64,000 nucleotides of DNA from SHAN690 sp041391765. Its GTDB lineage: Bacteria > Bacteroidota > Bacteroidia > Flavobacteriales_G > Salibacteraceae. This document shows positions 27,970-37,061 of this stretch, piece by piece. A program made the position numbers and the translations under genes. Numbering within the stretch: the first letter of the stretch is position 1; each line of letters opens with the position of its first letter. The stretch is taken from NCBI GenBank assembly GCA_041391765.1, contig JAWKNJ010000015.1, positions 1 through 64,000 on the forward strand. Direction: 5' to 3'. The notes beneath the pieces are model-generated. The model was not told the origin of the DNA, ran no database searches, and saw nothing but the letters and a program-made list of their open reading frames with translations.

Positions 27970-28566
27970 GTGGACAAGTCCAAAATCAAACTAGAAATTT
28001 TAGGATTGTCCTACAGTCAGACTCAGACTGGGGCTTATGCACTTGTTTTGGGTGAATCGACCGGAAAGCGCAGGCTGCCAATCATCATTGGAAATTTTGA
28101 AGCGCAAGCCATTGCGATCGAGCTAGAAAAGATGCGCCCGAGTAGGCCATTGACGCACGATATCTTTAAAGACTTCGCGGATGCTTTCGAGATTAAGGTT
28201 ACGGAAGTGATTATTTACAATTTGGTAGAGGGCATTTTTTTTGCAAAACTCATTTGCGTTCAAAAAGACCGTAGCCAGAAAGAAATCGATACCCGAACCA
28301 GTGACGCAATAGCTTTAGCGGTCCGCTTCAAGTGTCCAATATATACTTACGAGAACATTTTAGCATCTGCAGGCATTGTGCTTGAAGAGGAGGAATTTGA
28401 GACCGAGCCCGCGCAGATCGAACAACCTAAGGATGAGGCTTCGGAAAATACAGGCTTACGTGGACTAAGCATGTCAGAGCTTGAAGAGGAACTTGAGAAA
28501 GCGCTGAGTGCCGAAGATTACGAACGCGCGACCATTCTGCGCGATGAAATCAACAAGCGGAAATAG
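27970..28566 (+). CDS. Bifunctional nuclease family protein with C-terminal UVR motif
   Basis: This 198-residue protein combines a DUF151/bifunctional nuclease domain (about 1-130, with LPIIIGNFEAQAIAIELE and TRTSDAIALAVRFKCPIY) with a C-terminal UVR motif (LEEELEKALSAEDYERATILRDEI, about 172-197) that resembles the UvrB-UvrC contact helices. The domain pair is typical of Bacteroidota. Its role is unproven; nuclease activity has been shown for a plant homologue. It starts with GTG 12 bases after etfA. Confidence 0.88.
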   Translation: MDKSKIKLEILGLSYSQTQTGAYALVLGESTGKRRLPIIIGNFEAQAIAIELEKMRPSRPLTHDIFKDFADAFEIKVTEVIIYNLVEGIFFAKLICVQKDRSQKEIDTRTSDAIALAVRFKCPIYTYENILASAGIVLEEEEFETEPAQIEQPKDEASENTGLRGLSMSELEEELEKALSAEDYERATILRDEINKRK

Positions 28567-28608
28567 TAGCCATCGCTTTACTATTTTGCGATCCGGAATT
28601 CTTAAACC

Positions 28609-29898
28609 GTGATCGAATCCATACTAAAAGGACTTCTTGGGCTGGCCACGCTAACAAGCATAGCATGGCTCGCCAGCAGCAACCGAAAGCGAATTGACTG
28701 GCAATTGGTGGCCAAGGGAATAGCATTTCAAATTGTAATTGCCATCTTGGTGTTAAGGGTTCCGTTCATTGCCGGAATTTTCGAATGGTTTAGTCGTGGC
28801 TTTGTCAGGCTCATTTCATTCACTCAATATGGATCTGAGTTCCTGTTCAGATCATTTGCCACAGGGAAAATTGAGCCAGGCGTTATGAGCTTTGCGTTCA
28901 ATGTTCTTCCAACCATTGTCTTTTTCTCAGCCATCAGCGCAATTCTCTACTATCTCGGGATTTTGCAGAAAGTGGTTTATGCTTTCGCTTGGATCATGAA
29001 ACGGCTAATGAACCTGAGTGGTGCTGAAAGCCTCAGCGCTGCAGGAAACATCTTCCTTGGACAAACAGAATCACCACTCTTAGTGCGCCCTTATTTAGCC
29101 GATATGACTAAGTCCGAAGTTATGTGCTTGATGACTGGAGGAATGGCCACCATTGCAGGTGGGGTATTAGCCGCTTACATGCAATACTTGGGTGGTGATG
29201 ACCCTGTCGCTCAGGCGCTCTTCGCCAAACACCTATTAACAGCTTCGGTAATGTCCGCGCCTGCAGCTATCGTTGCAAGTAAATTGTTAATTCCGGAAAC
29301 CGCAGATTTCGATCATTCAATGGAAGTAAGTCATGCCAAGATAGGTGACAACCTTCTGGAAGCCATTTCAAACGGAACGACAGATGGACTGAAACTTGCC
29401 GTTAATGTTGGCGCCATGTTGCTGGTGTTCACTGCGCTCATCTATTTTGGAAACTACATATTCAGGGACTTGATTGGAGGTATAACAGGATTGAATTCAG
29501 TGATTGCTGAAAACACAAACTATGACGGTCTCACTTTTCAATTTATCGTAGGTTATGCATTTGCACCGGTGGCTTGGTTGATGGGTATTGACATAGAAGA
29601 TGTTGTTCTAGTCGGGCAACTGCTTGGCGAAAAAACCATTTTAAATGAATTCTATGCCTACGCTACATTAGGTGAAATGAAGGCCAATGGTGTCTTGAGC
29701 AGCGAAAAGTCCATCGTTATGGCCACTTACATCCTTTGTGGCTTTGCCAACTTCGCTTCCATCGGCATCCAAATCGGTGGAATTGGCTCACTGGCTCCAA
29801 GCAAAAAAGGTCAGCTCAGTCAACTCGGATTGTATGCATTGCTTGGCGGAACGCTCGCTTGCCTCTACACCGCCAGCATTGTTGGTATGTTCTATTGA
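28609..29898 (+). CDS. nupC: CNT-family nucleoside transporter
   Basis: This 429-residue inner-membrane protein has the concentrative nucleoside transporter order: N-terminal gate helices, core segment with FLGQTESPLLVRPYL and a GGMATIAGGVLAAYM stretch, and a C-terminal core with GYAFAPVAWLMGI and LCGFANFASIGIQIGG. It imports nucleosides by cotransport with protons or sodium. The GTG start is 42 bases after the bifunctional nuclease gene. It sits upstream of thyA and folA, so nucleoside uptake and dTMP synthesis are neighbours here. Confidence 0.93.
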   Translation: MIESILKGLLGLATLTSIAWLASSNRKRIDWQLVAKGIAFQIVIAILVLRVPFIAGIFEWFSRGFVRLISFTQYGSEFLFRSFATGKIEPGVMSFAFNVLPTIVFFSAISAILYYLGILQKVVYAFAWIMKRLMNLSGAESLSAAGNIFLGQTESPLLVRPYLADMTKSEVMCLMTGGMATIAGGVLAAYMQYLGGDDPVAQALFAKHLLTASVMSAPAAIVASKLLIPETADFDHSMEVSHAKIGDNLLEAISNGTTDGLKLAVNVGAMLLVFTALIYFGNYIFRDLIGGITGLNSVIAENTNYDGLTFQFIVGYAFAPVAWLMGIDIEDVVLVGQLLGEKTILNEFYAYATLGEMKANGVLSSEKSIVMATYILCGFANFASIGIQIGGIGSLAPSKKGQLSQLGLYALLGGTLACLYTASIVGMFY

Positions 29899-29945
29899 TT
29901 TGAAAACTTTTGGATAGAAAGTTCCTATAGCACTTGTAACGCTCT

Positions 29946-29968
29946 AGCTCAAGTGGGAAATTTGAGCT
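29946..29968 (+). repeat. Inverted repeat in the thyA leader
   Basis: AGCTCAA and TTGAGCT form a 7-bp perfect inverted repeat with a 9-base gap, 18 bases upstream of the thyA ATG. No T run follows, so it is not a typical terminator. It may be a leader hairpin or chance. Confidence 0.4.
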
Positions 29969-29986
29969 TCAAATTAATCGAGAACA

Positions 29987-30781
29987 ATGCAGCAATACCA
30001 TCAACTTCTCAGGCACATTCTAGACAATGGAACCAAGAAGGAAGATCGAACAGGCGTTGGCACAATCAGCTCATTTGGTTATCAAATGCGGTTTGACCTG
30101 AATGCAGGATTTCCGGTTTTAACCACTAAAAAATTACACCTACGATCCATTATTCACGAATTGCTATGGTTCTTGCAAGGAGACACCAACATTGCGTACC
30201 TGAAGGAAAATGGGGTTAGCATCTGGGATGAGTGGGCTGACAAGGACGGAAACTTAGGCCCTGTTTATGGTTATCAATGGCGTTCATGGCCAACTCCTGA
30301 TGGAGGACATGTTGATCAGGTTTCAAACTTAATCCATCAACTAAAAAACAACCCTGATTCTCGCAGACACATCATCAGCGCTTGGAACGTGGGTGAAATT
30401 CAGAATATGGCTTTACCACCATGCCATTGCTTGTTCCAATTCTACGTAGCCGATGGAAAATTGAGCTGCCAGCTGTACCAGCGAAGCGCGGATGTGTTTT
30501 TAGGAGTTCCATTCAATATAGCCTCCTATGCATTGCTAACTATGATGATCGCACAGGTTTGTGATTTGAAATTGGGTGATTTCGTTCATACATTCGGTGA
30601 TGTTCACTTATATTCAAACCATATCGAACAGGCTCATTTACAATTAGAACGAGATTTCCGCCCTCTTCCTACTATGCAGATTAATCCGCTCGTGAAAGAC
30701 ATTTTTTCGTTCAATTTTGACGACTTTAAGTTAGAGAACTACGATCCACATCCTCACATTAAAGCACCTGTAGCAGTCTGA
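29987..30781 (+). CDS. thyA: Thymidylate synthase
   Basis: This 264-residue protein is the exact length of the Escherichia coli enzyme. The catalytic cysteine is C146 in MALPPCHCLFQFYV, flanked by SRRHIISAWN and the QRSADVFLGVPFNIASYALL segment that binds the nucleotide. It methylates dUMP with methylene-tetrahydrofolate, giving dTMP and dihydrofolate. Its stop overlaps the folA start by one base, coupling production of dihydrofolate to its reductase. Confidence 0.98.
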   Translation: MQQYHQLLRHILDNGTKKEDRTGVGTISSFGYQMRFDLNAGFPVLTTKKLHLRSIIHELLWFLQGDTNIAYLKENGVSIWDEWADKDGNLGPVYGYQWRSWPTPDGGHVDQVSNLIHQLKNNPDSRRHIISAWNVGEIQNMALPPCHCLFQFYVADGKLSCQLYQRSADVFLGVPFNIASYALLTMMIAQVCDLKLGDFVHTFGDVHLYSNHIEQAHLQLERDFRPLPTMQINPLVKDIFSFNFDDFKLENYDPHPHIKAPVAV

Positions 30782-31284
30782 TGATCATTTCGCTCATTGT
30801 TGCGACCGCAAAAAACGGAGTCATCGGTGTGAATGGTGATTTGCCTTGGAGGCTGCCACGTGATATGAAGTTTTTTTCAGAAACCACCCGCGGACACCAT
30901 GTGCTTACTGGTCGAAAAAACTACGAATCTATTCCCAAGAAATTTCGGCCACTTCCGGGCAGAACCAACCTTGTGATCACCAGAAATGCCGATTTCACAG
31001 AAGAAGGCATTTTCGCATTTGATTCGATCAACAAAGCCATCGATCATGCTCGGAATCATAACGAAACTGAGCTATTCATCATTGGCGGTGGTGAAATTTA
31101 CCGGCAATGCATTGAGCGAGCAGATCGTATTTACCTTACTCAGGTTGAGGCGAAAATCGAAGGAGACACTCACTTTCCTGAACTTGATCAACGCGATTGG
31201 AACCGACAGTTGCTTTTCGAGCAACCACAAGATGATGTTCACAACTTCGCTTTCAAAACCTACCTGCTGGAGCGAAAGGATTGA
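30781..31284 (+). CDS. folA: Dihydrofolate reductase
   Basis: This 167-residue protein has the DHFR signatures: IVATAKNGVIGVNGDLPWRLPRDM (substrate loop), HHVLTGRKNYESIPKKFRPLPGR and the FIIGGGEIYRQ NADPH-binding segment. It regenerates tetrahydrofolate after the thyA reaction. It overlaps thyA by one base. The next gene begins 39 bases downstream. Confidence 0.97.
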   Translation: MIISLIVATAKNGVIGVNGDLPWRLPRDMKFFSETTRGHHVLTGRKNYESIPKKFRPLPGRTNLVITRNADFTEEGIFAFDSINKAIDHARNHNETELFIIGGGEIYRQCIERADRIYLTQVEAKIEGDTHFPELDQRDWNRQLLFEQPQDDVHNFAFKTYLLERKD

Positions 31285-31323
31285 TATTAGCCTTTCACTA
31301 AATTTGCGAAATAGGCTACACCC

Positions 31324-32172
31324 GTGTTGACGCACCCTATCCGACTTACAATTGCTGGAGTTTTCCTTATTTGGGCTGCATTCTCAATGGTAAAGTGTAA
31401 TAACTCTGAGCGAGATGATGATGTGGAAACCCTTTCCGCGCGCGAGTCAGCTCTTGCCTTCCATATTTTCGATGACATACTGAGAGAAGTTCACCGCGCG
31501 GCAATTAGTGATCCCTTTATCAACGAAAGTGGGGTGAAACCCGATATCCGATCCTGTGTAGAAAGCACCTCAACTACAGATTCTACTTTAGGGTTTCCGG
31601 CCACATTAACGATTCATTATGGAGCAAATGCTTCTACGTGTGATGATGACTTGCTCCGCCAAGGGACAATAAGAGCCAAATTCAGTGGAAAATATTTGAA
31701 TGACGGAACGAAGGTCAAAATCACACTGACCAACTTCAAAAAGGACAACTACCTAACTGAGGGTAGCATAACTTTGACTTCGCTTGGTCTAACTTCAGAA
31801 AACACTTGGAGGTTCTTCTGGGAAGTAGAAGATGGCAACATCACATCAAACAACACTAACATTCAATGGAATTGCTCACACCAACGGTGGTGGATAACTG
31901 GCCAATCTACATTTGACAGCGTAGATGATGACATATTTATGACTCAAGGTACTTCCTCTGGAAGGAACTCCAGAGGCAATACTTTCAACATTGAAATCAC
32001 CTCCGCTTATGTAAGTGACTTTTCCTGCCCATGGGTAACTGAGGGAAAGGGCAGCTTGACAATTCCAAATCTGGCCTCTCGGGGAATCAACTATGACACG
32101 GATAACATGAGCTGCGATAACATGCTATACGAGCGCAGAAACAACACCTACTTTAAAGTGGAAATCCCTTAG
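31324..32172 (+). CDS. Putative lipoprotein, unknown function
   Basis: This 282-residue protein starts with GTG and has a lipoprotein-like signal: hydrophobic residues 8-24 ending in MVKC, with Cys25 the likely lipid-modified residue. The body is Ser/Thr/Asp/Asn-rich and strand-rich, with eight further cysteines (for example RSCVEST and ASTCDDD), so disulfides may stabilise it outside the cytoplasm. I do not recognise a family. It is convergent with clpX, overlapping the clpX stop by 4 bases. Confidence 0.65.
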   Translation: MLTHPIRLTIAGVFLIWAAFSMVKCNNSERDDDVETLSARESALAFHIFDDILREVHRAAISDPFINESGVKPDIRSCVESTSTTDSTLGFPATLTIHYGANASTCDDDLLRQGTIRAKFSGKYLNDGTKVKITLTNFKKDNYLTEGSITLTSLGLTSENTWRFFWEVEDGNITSNNTNIQWNCSHQRWWITGQSTFDSVDDDIFMTQGTSSGRNSRGNTFNIEITSAYVSDFSCPWVTEGKGSLTIPNLASRGINYDTDNMSCDNMLYERRNNTYFKVEIP

Positions 32173-33416
32173 GCTGCTCGAAGCTTTCTAAATGCACTCT
32201 GGTCGAACTTCTTCCGCGCGTACTCTTCGGTGACCTTAAATTCTTCCGGCTTCTCTTCGCTTGATGGAAGCTCATACATCGCGTCCATCATAATGGCCTC
32301 GCAAATAGAACGAAGACCCCGTGCACCGAGCTTATACTCAAGCGCCTTCTCAACAATATAGTCGAGAACCTGCTTGTCGAATGACAACTTTATGTCCTCC
32401 ATATCAAACAATCTAACATACTGTTTGATCAATGCATTCTTAGGCTCTGTCAATATTCTTCTAAGAGCGCTCCTGTCAAGCGGATTCAAGAACGAAATCA
32501 ATGGCAATCGACCTATAAGTTCCGGAATCAACCCATACTCTCTCAAATCAGCCGGAGAAACGTATTGAAGTAGATTTTCCTTTTCAACCTTGTCATCGGC
32601 AGATGTACTCCGATATCCAATAGCTGCTGTGTTCAACCTTCTGGAAATGATTCTATCAATACCGTCAAAGGCACCACCGCAGACAAACAAAATGTTCTTG
32701 GTATTGATTTGAACGAGCTTCTGCTCTGGATGCTTGCGTCCACCTTGAGGAGGGACGCCAACCGTAGAGCCTTCAAGTAACTTCAAAAGTCCTTGCTGAA
32801 CACCTTCTCCGCTCACATCACGAGTGATGGAAGGGTTGTCACTCTTACGACTGATTTTATCTACTTCATCAATGAAAACAATGCCTCGTTCTGCGGCTTC
32901 TACATTGTATTCTGCAGCTTGAAGTAACCGGCTCAAAATACTCTCCACATCCTCACCAACATACCCGGCTTCTGTCAATACAGTAGCATCAGCAATGCAA
33001 AAAGGTACATTCAAAATCTTGGCAATCGTTCGAGCAAGAAGCGTTTTTCCGGTTCCCGTTTGACCGACCAAGATCATGTTGCTCTTTTCGATCATAACAT
33101 CATCATCTTCCGAATCGCGCTGAGAAACACGCTTGTAGTGATTGTAAACAGCCACAGCGAGACTTCTTTTCGCCTCGTCTTGCCCGATGACATACTCATC
33201 CAAATGAGCCTTAATATCGGCTGGCTTCAGAAGGTTTACATGACCAAGAACAGTGTCTCGCAATCGGGTGCTAAGCTCTTCATCAACAATGCGTGATGCC
33301 TGCTGAATGCATCGATCACAAATGTGACCCGTTATTCCTGCGATCATGACAGAGGTTTCCCTTTTATCACGTCCGCAGAAGGAGCACTTAACCTGTTCTT
33401 CGCCTTGTCTTGCCAT
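32169..33416 (-). CDS. clpX: ATP-dependent Clp protease ATP-binding subunit ClpX
   Basis: This 415-residue AAA+ unfoldase has the N-terminal zinc-binding domain (CSFCGRDKRETS and HICDRCIQQA), Walker A GQTGTGKT, Walker B VFIDEVDK and the sensor segments. It unfolds tagged substrates and passes them to ClpP. It begins 2 bases after clpP on the same strand, giving the order tig-clpP-clpX that is widespread in bacteria. Confidence 0.98.
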   Translation of the reverse strand: MARQGEEQVKCSFCGRDKRETSVMIAGITGHICDRCIQQASRIVDEELSTRLRDTVLGHVNLLKPADIKAHLDEYVIGQDEAKRSLAVAVYNHYKRVSQRDSEDDDVMIEKSNMILVGQTGTGKTLLARTIAKILNVPFCIADATVLTEAGYVGEDVESILSRLLQAAEYNVEAAERGIVFIDEVDKISRKSDNPSITRDVSGEGVQQGLLKLLEGSTVGVPPQGGRKHPEQKLVQINTKNILFVCGGAFDGIDRIISRRLNTAAIGYRSTSADDKVEKENLLQYVSPADLREYGLIPELIGRLPLISFLNPLDRSALRRILTEPKNALIKQYVRLFDMEDIKLSFDKQVLDYIVEKALEYKLGARGLRSICEAIMMDAMYELPSSEEKPEEFKVTEEYARKKFDQSAFRKLRAA

Positions 33417-33418
33417 CG

Positions 33419-34096
33419 TTATTTTCGAACGAGAACTTCGTCAATCATGCCATAATTCTTGGCTTCTTCAGCATTCATCCAATAATCACGGTCACTGTCT
33501 TCCCAGACCTTCTCAACCTTTTGATCACTGTGATGTGCTATGATCTCATAGAGTTCGTTTTTCAATTTTTTAATCTCAGCTGCGGTAATTTGAATGTCCG
33601 AAGCTTGACCTCCTACTCCGCCCATCGGTTGATGGATCATGACGCGGGCGTGTTTCAGTGCCGTTCTCTTCCCAGCTTGACCAGCACAAAGGATCACCGC
33701 AGCCATAGATGCCGCCATACCGGTGCAGATTGTAGCTACATCACATCCGATGTATTGCATGGTGTCATAAATACCCAGTCCCGCATAAACTGAACCGCCA
33801 GGGCTGTTGATGTAAATCTGAATGTCCTTACCAGAATCCGCTGACTCTAAGAAAAGCAACTGTGCTTGAACCACATTCGCAATAAAGTCATCGATAGGAA
33901 GTCCCAAAAAGATGATGCGATCCATCATCAATCGAGAAAACACATCAACTTCTCTAAATGGCATCGGACGCTCCTCAATCACTGTTCGCGTCATTCCAGA
34001 AGGTTGATTTACCGCTCTGAAGTAATCATCCATCGCCATGCCGTTCATCCCTAGGTGGTGAACTGCATATTTCCTAAACTCCCTTTCGTCTGTCAT
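33419..34096 (-). CDS. clpP: ATP-dependent Clp protease proteolytic subunit ClpP
   Basis: This 225-residue serine protease has its nucleophile at Ser130 in TGMAASMAAVILCAG and its histidine at His155 in HARVMIHQPMGG; the third catalytic residue is an Asp in the EDSDRDYWM region. The N-terminus is longer than in Escherichia coli by about 30 residues, as is common in Bacteroidota, and may include a propeptide. It sits 1-2 bases from tig upstream and clpX downstream. Confidence 0.97.
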   Translation of the reverse strand: MTDEREFRKYAVHHLGMNGMAMDDYFRAVNQPSGMTRTVIEERPMPFREVDVFSRLMMDRIIFLGLPIDDFIANVVQAQLLFLESADSGKDIQIYINSPGGSVYAGLGIYDTMQYIGCDVATICTGMAASMAAVILCAGQAGKRTALKHARVMIHQPMGGVGGQASDIQITAAEIKKLKNELYEIIAHHSDQKVEKVWEDSDRDYWMNAEEAKNYGMIDEVLVRK

Positions 34097-34097
34097 C

Positions 34098-35504
34098 TTA
34101 GAATTTTAACAGGTTCGAAACCTGATCCATAAAGTTTCCTTTACCTGGCTTCGTGGAGGCTAATTTAACGAATTCGTCAAACGATACTTCTTTTTCTTGA
34201 AGCTTAACCGTGGCTTTATAAAATGCCATGATCTTCTCATCCAAAAGTTGGTCATATACCTTTCTTACTTCTTCTTCTTTTTGAAGGAAGTTTTGAGCAA
34301 ACTGGGTCAACATTTCATCAGGAATTTCCTGACTTCCAAATCCTCCGAACTGAGCCTTGATATTGGCCTTAGTGCGTTCCTGAATTTCAGGAAAATCCAC
34401 TTTGATCTCATTGTTCTTCGCAATTTCAGATTCAATCAACTGGAGTTTCATGAATCGACTATAATCATCATACTCACGATCGATGTCATCTTGTGTGATG
34501 GGTCGTTCGCTATTAGCTCCGGATTGTAGCAACCAGCGCTTCAAGAAATTATCCGGCAACTGAAGCTTTAATTTCTCCAACAATGAATCAGAAATATCAC
34601 GCTTCAGCTTCTTATCACTATCAGCCTCCAAGTGCTTACCTAAGTCATCGGAAATTTTCGTTCTGAATTCTTCTTCAGTTTCAGCCAAGTTAGGACCGAG
34701 CACCTTGTCAAACAATTCCTTATTCAAAGGATGCGGATCAATGCGATGAATCGATTCAACCTTCAACTCCCACTGCTTTGGATACTTACCCAACTCAGAA
34801 ACCGGAACTCCAAGCATCGCTGACAAATCAGCATCACCCTTGCTCAATTTTGCAGGCTCAACTTTGATCTTGCTTTCAACCTCGAGTCCAATGAGCTTTG
34901 ATCTCGCATCCTTGTTATCAACGTATTCGACAACAATCGTGGAGTGATTATGATATCCTCCCGCTTTCTTTTCACCATTCTTGTCAAGTTCGTAGAACGT
35001 GCCGTAGATCATGTCCTTTTCGGTCACTTTATCGACTTCTTCCGACTTTCCAAACCTGCGCTGAAAATCCCTGACATATTTTTCAATCAGTTCTTTATCA
35101 ACTTTGATCTTGTATTTATTGAATTTGTCCTTGGCACTTAGGTCAACTTGAAAATCCGGAGCCAATCCAAGGTCGTAGGTGAATTCGAACTTCTTGTCAA
35201 AATCAAGCCCAAGGTCTTCAAGATCCTGAGGAATGGGCTGACCCAAAATATTAAGTTCGTTTTCACGAATGTGTGAGTTCAGCTTGTCGGACAAAATCTT
35301 ATTGAGCTCTTCTGCCAGCACAGCTTTACCGTACATCTTCTTCGCAACTCCGAACGGAACTTTTCCAGGGCGAAACCCCTGAAGAGTCATTTTCTTACGA
35401 TAGTTGTCCAACACCTCCCTTACGGGCTTTTCATAGTCTTCTGGAGCAATTTCAATCTTCACCTTCGCGTTCAGCGCGTCAATGTTTTCTTGCGTTACGT
35501 TCAT
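34098..35504 (-). CDS. tig: Trigger factor
   Basis: This is a roughly 468-residue ribosome-associated chaperone. The start is the ATG at 35504 (MNVTQENIDALNAKVKIEI); the frame continues upstream into tRNA-derived sequence and should not be included. The ribosome-binding loop is visible as GFRPGKVPFGVAKKMYG. The central FKBP-like domain is weak in this lineage, and the C-terminal helical domain follows. It folds nascent chains at the ribosome exit. A terminator-like hairpin lies only 19 bases before its start codon. Confidence 0.95.
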   Translation of the reverse strand: MNVTQENIDALNAKVKIEIAPEDYEKPVREVLDNYRKKMTLQGFRPGKVPFGVAKKMYGKAVLAEELNKILSDKLNSHIRENELNILGQPIPQDLEDLGLDFDKKFEFTYDLGLAPDFQVDLSAKDKFNKYKIKVDKELIEKYVRDFQRRFGKSEEVDKVTEKDMIYGTFYELDKNGEKKAGGYHNHSTIVVEYVDNKDARSKLIGLEVESKIKVEPAKLSKGDADLSAMLGVPVSELGKYPKQWELKVESIHRIDPHPLNKELFDKVLGPNLAETEEEFRTKISDDLGKHLEADSDKKLKRDISDSLLEKLKLQLPDNFLKRWLLQSGANSERPITQDDIDREYDDYSRFMKLQLIESEIAKNNEIKVDFPEIQERTKANIKAQFGGFGSQEIPDEMLTQFAQNFLQKEEEVRKVYDQLLDEKIMAFYKATVKLQEKEVSFDEFVKLASTKPGKGNFMDQVSNLLKF

Positions 35505-35522
35505 TTCTAAATTTTCGGATAT

Positions 35523-35550
35523 AAAAAAAGACCGTTTGGGCGGTCTTTTT
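35523..35550 (-). terminator. Terminator-like hairpin between tRNA-Leu and tig
   Basis: AAAAAGACCG pairs perfectly with CGGTCTTTTT around a 6-base loop, with T runs on the minus strand. It lies 48 bases beyond the tRNA 3' end and 19 bases before the tig start, so it probably ends the tRNA transcript or attenuates read-through into tig. Confidence 0.85.
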
Positions 35551-35597
35551 GTCATGATAATGGACAATGTCCACCCTCTTCGTATTATTAAATAATG

Positions 35598-35679
35598 TGC
35601 GGGTGGAGGGACTCGAACCCCCACACCTTGCGGCACTAGATCCTAAGTCTAGCGCGTCTACCAATTTCGCCACACCCGC
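35598..35679 (-). tRNA. tRNA-Leu (anticodon UAG)
   Basis: The sequence folds as a leucine-type tRNA of about 82 nt with a long variable arm. The acceptor arms are GCGGGTG and CACCCGC, the T-arm has GGTTCGAGTCC, and the anticodon loop reads CTTAGGA flanked by paired CTAGA/TCTAG, giving anticodon TAG. The 3' CCA is not encoded. It is the only tRNA gene in the window and should decode CUA and related leucine codons. Confidence 0.95.
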
Positions 35680-35709
35680 TTACAAAGAACACCCCTTGAA
35701 AAAGGGACG

Positions 35710-35717
35710 CAAAGATA
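35710..35717 (-). promoter_or_regulatory. Putative -7 element of the tRNA-Leu gene
   Basis: TATCTTTG on the minus strand matches TAnnTTTG and lies 31 bases upstream of the tRNA. A TTGG sits about 23 bases further upstream as a possible -33 element. Confidence 0.5.
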
Positions 35718-35798
35718 TAATTATTGACTCAGTAATTCAGCCAATGAGACACAATAAAAAAACATAGGTAAAACTACATTTGCCGATCAAGGATAACC

Positions 35799-36689
35799 AT
35801 GAGAATAGACCCTAAAGAAACCCCGACTCCTAAGCTTCATTCTTACCTGCTTGGAGCCGTTGGGCCAAGACCCATAGCTTTCGCAAGTACAGTGGATGCG
35901 AACGGAAATCCGAACTTGAGCCCATTCAGTTTTTTCAATGTTTTCAGCGCAAATCCTCCGATTGTGATCTTTTCTCCGGCAAGAAGAGGTAGAGACAATA
36001 CTACAAAACACACTTACGAAAACGCGAAAGCAACGATGGAATGCGTGATCAACGTGGTCAACTATGACATCGTGGAGCAAATGTCTTTGGCCAGCACTGA
36101 ATATCCTGAGGGTGTCAATGAGTTTGTGAAAGCTGGATTCACACCGGTTGAGTCAGAGTTGGTGAAACCCTTCCGAGTCAAGGAGTCTCCGGTTCAAATG
36201 GAGTGCAAAATCAAGGATGTCGTGGAGCTTGGCCCAAATGGAGGAGCAGGAAACTTGGTGATTTGCGAGGTTGTGCTAATGCACATCAATGATTCAATCC
36301 TAGATAGCGATGGCCGAATTGATCAGCAGAAAATCGACTTGGTAGGTCGAATGGGCGGCAATTGGTACACTAGGGCCAGCGGAAGCTCCTTGTTTGAAAT
36401 CGCCAAGCCATTAACAAATCTGGGAATTGGTGTCGATCAAATTCCTGAAGACATTAGAAACAGCACTATCCTCACAGGGAATAATCTCGGGCAACTCGGC
36501 AATGTAGAGTCATTGCCCAATGAAACTGATGTAAATGATTTTAGGCTCACGGAACTATCCGATCTGTTCATTGAATTCGAAAATGACAGCCCCACTTTGG
36601 AAATCGAACTACACAAAAAAGCACAGGAGTATTTGAAACATGGAGAAGTGGAGAATGCTTGGAAAACACTTTTATCTTTTAACAACTAG
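35799..36689 (+). CDS. Flavin reductase-like domain protein
   Basis: This 296-residue protein has a split-barrel flavin reductase-like domain (about 15-190), recognisable by PRPIAFASTVDANGNPNLSPFSFFN and the NPPIVIFSPARR segment that lines the FMN site. The C-terminal 90 residues are helical and acidic, an extension beyond the basic domain. It is expected to bind FMN; its substrate is unknown. It is followed 3 bases later by the DUF3127 gene. Confidence 0.88.
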   Translation: MRIDPKETPTPKLHSYLLGAVGPRPIAFASTVDANGNPNLSPFSFFNVFSANPPIVIFSPARRGRDNTTKHTYENAKATMECVINVVNYDIVEQMSLASTEYPEGVNEFVKAGFTPVESELVKPFRVKESPVQMECKIKDVVELGPNGGAGNLVICEVVLMHINDSILDSDGRIDQQKIDLVGRMGGNWYTRASGSSLFEIAKPLTNLGIGVDQIPEDIRNSTILTGNNLGQLGNVESLPNETDVNDFRLTELSDLFIEFENDSPTLEIELHKKAQEYLKHGEVENAWKTLLSFNN

Positions 36690-36692
36690 CAC

Positions 36693-37052
36693 ATGGAACT
36701 GGAAGGAAGCATCAAAGTATTATTTGAAACTCAAACCTTCAACTCAGGTTTTCAGAAACGAGAATTTGTGTTGACAACAAAAGAGCAATACCCACAAGAC
36801 GTCAAATTCGAATTGGTCAAAGACCGAATTGACATCATTGAACCATACAAAACCGGTGATGACATTAAAGTACACTTCAATGTGCGTGGCAATGAATACA
36901 ACGGAAAGTACTTCGTCAATCTACAAGCTTGGAGAATTGAATCTTTAAAAGCAAGTGAATCTGTTGCGTCTGCTGATCCATTCGCAGATGCAGGAATGCC
37001 AGATGAGCCGCCCATGCCAAGCGATTCTGACGAAGACGATCTACCATTCTAG
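36693..37052 (+). CDS. DUF3127 protein with SSB-like C-terminal tip
   Basis: This 119-residue protein has an OB-fold-like DUF3127 domain (about 1-88, with SGFQKREFVLTTKEQYPQ and KYFVNLQAWRI) and a flexible acidic tail that ends SDEDDLPF. The last residues resemble the DDDIPF tip of single-stranded DNA-binding protein, which recruits repair and replication proteins. A role in single-stranded nucleic-acid binding follows from fold and tail, not from a known assay. It starts 3 bases after the flavin reductase gene. Confidence 0.85.
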   Translation: MELEGSIKVLFETQTFNSGFQKREFVLTTKEQYPQDVKFELVKDRIDIIEPYKTGDDIKVHFNVRGNEYNGKYFVNLQAWRIESLKASESVASADPFADAGMPDEPPMPSDSDEDDLPF

Positions 37053-37061
37053 CATCAAACG

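Noticed and set aside
35505..35636. A 44-residue N-terminal extension of trigger factor
   Set aside because: The extension is translated from tRNA and terminator sequence; the ATG at 35504 matches the family N-terminus.
35479..35673. A minus-strand open frame across the tRNA-Leu region
   Set aside because: Its translation (MAKLVDALDLGSSAARCGG) is the well-known false protein made by reading through a tRNA-Leu gene; the tRNA explains this stretch.
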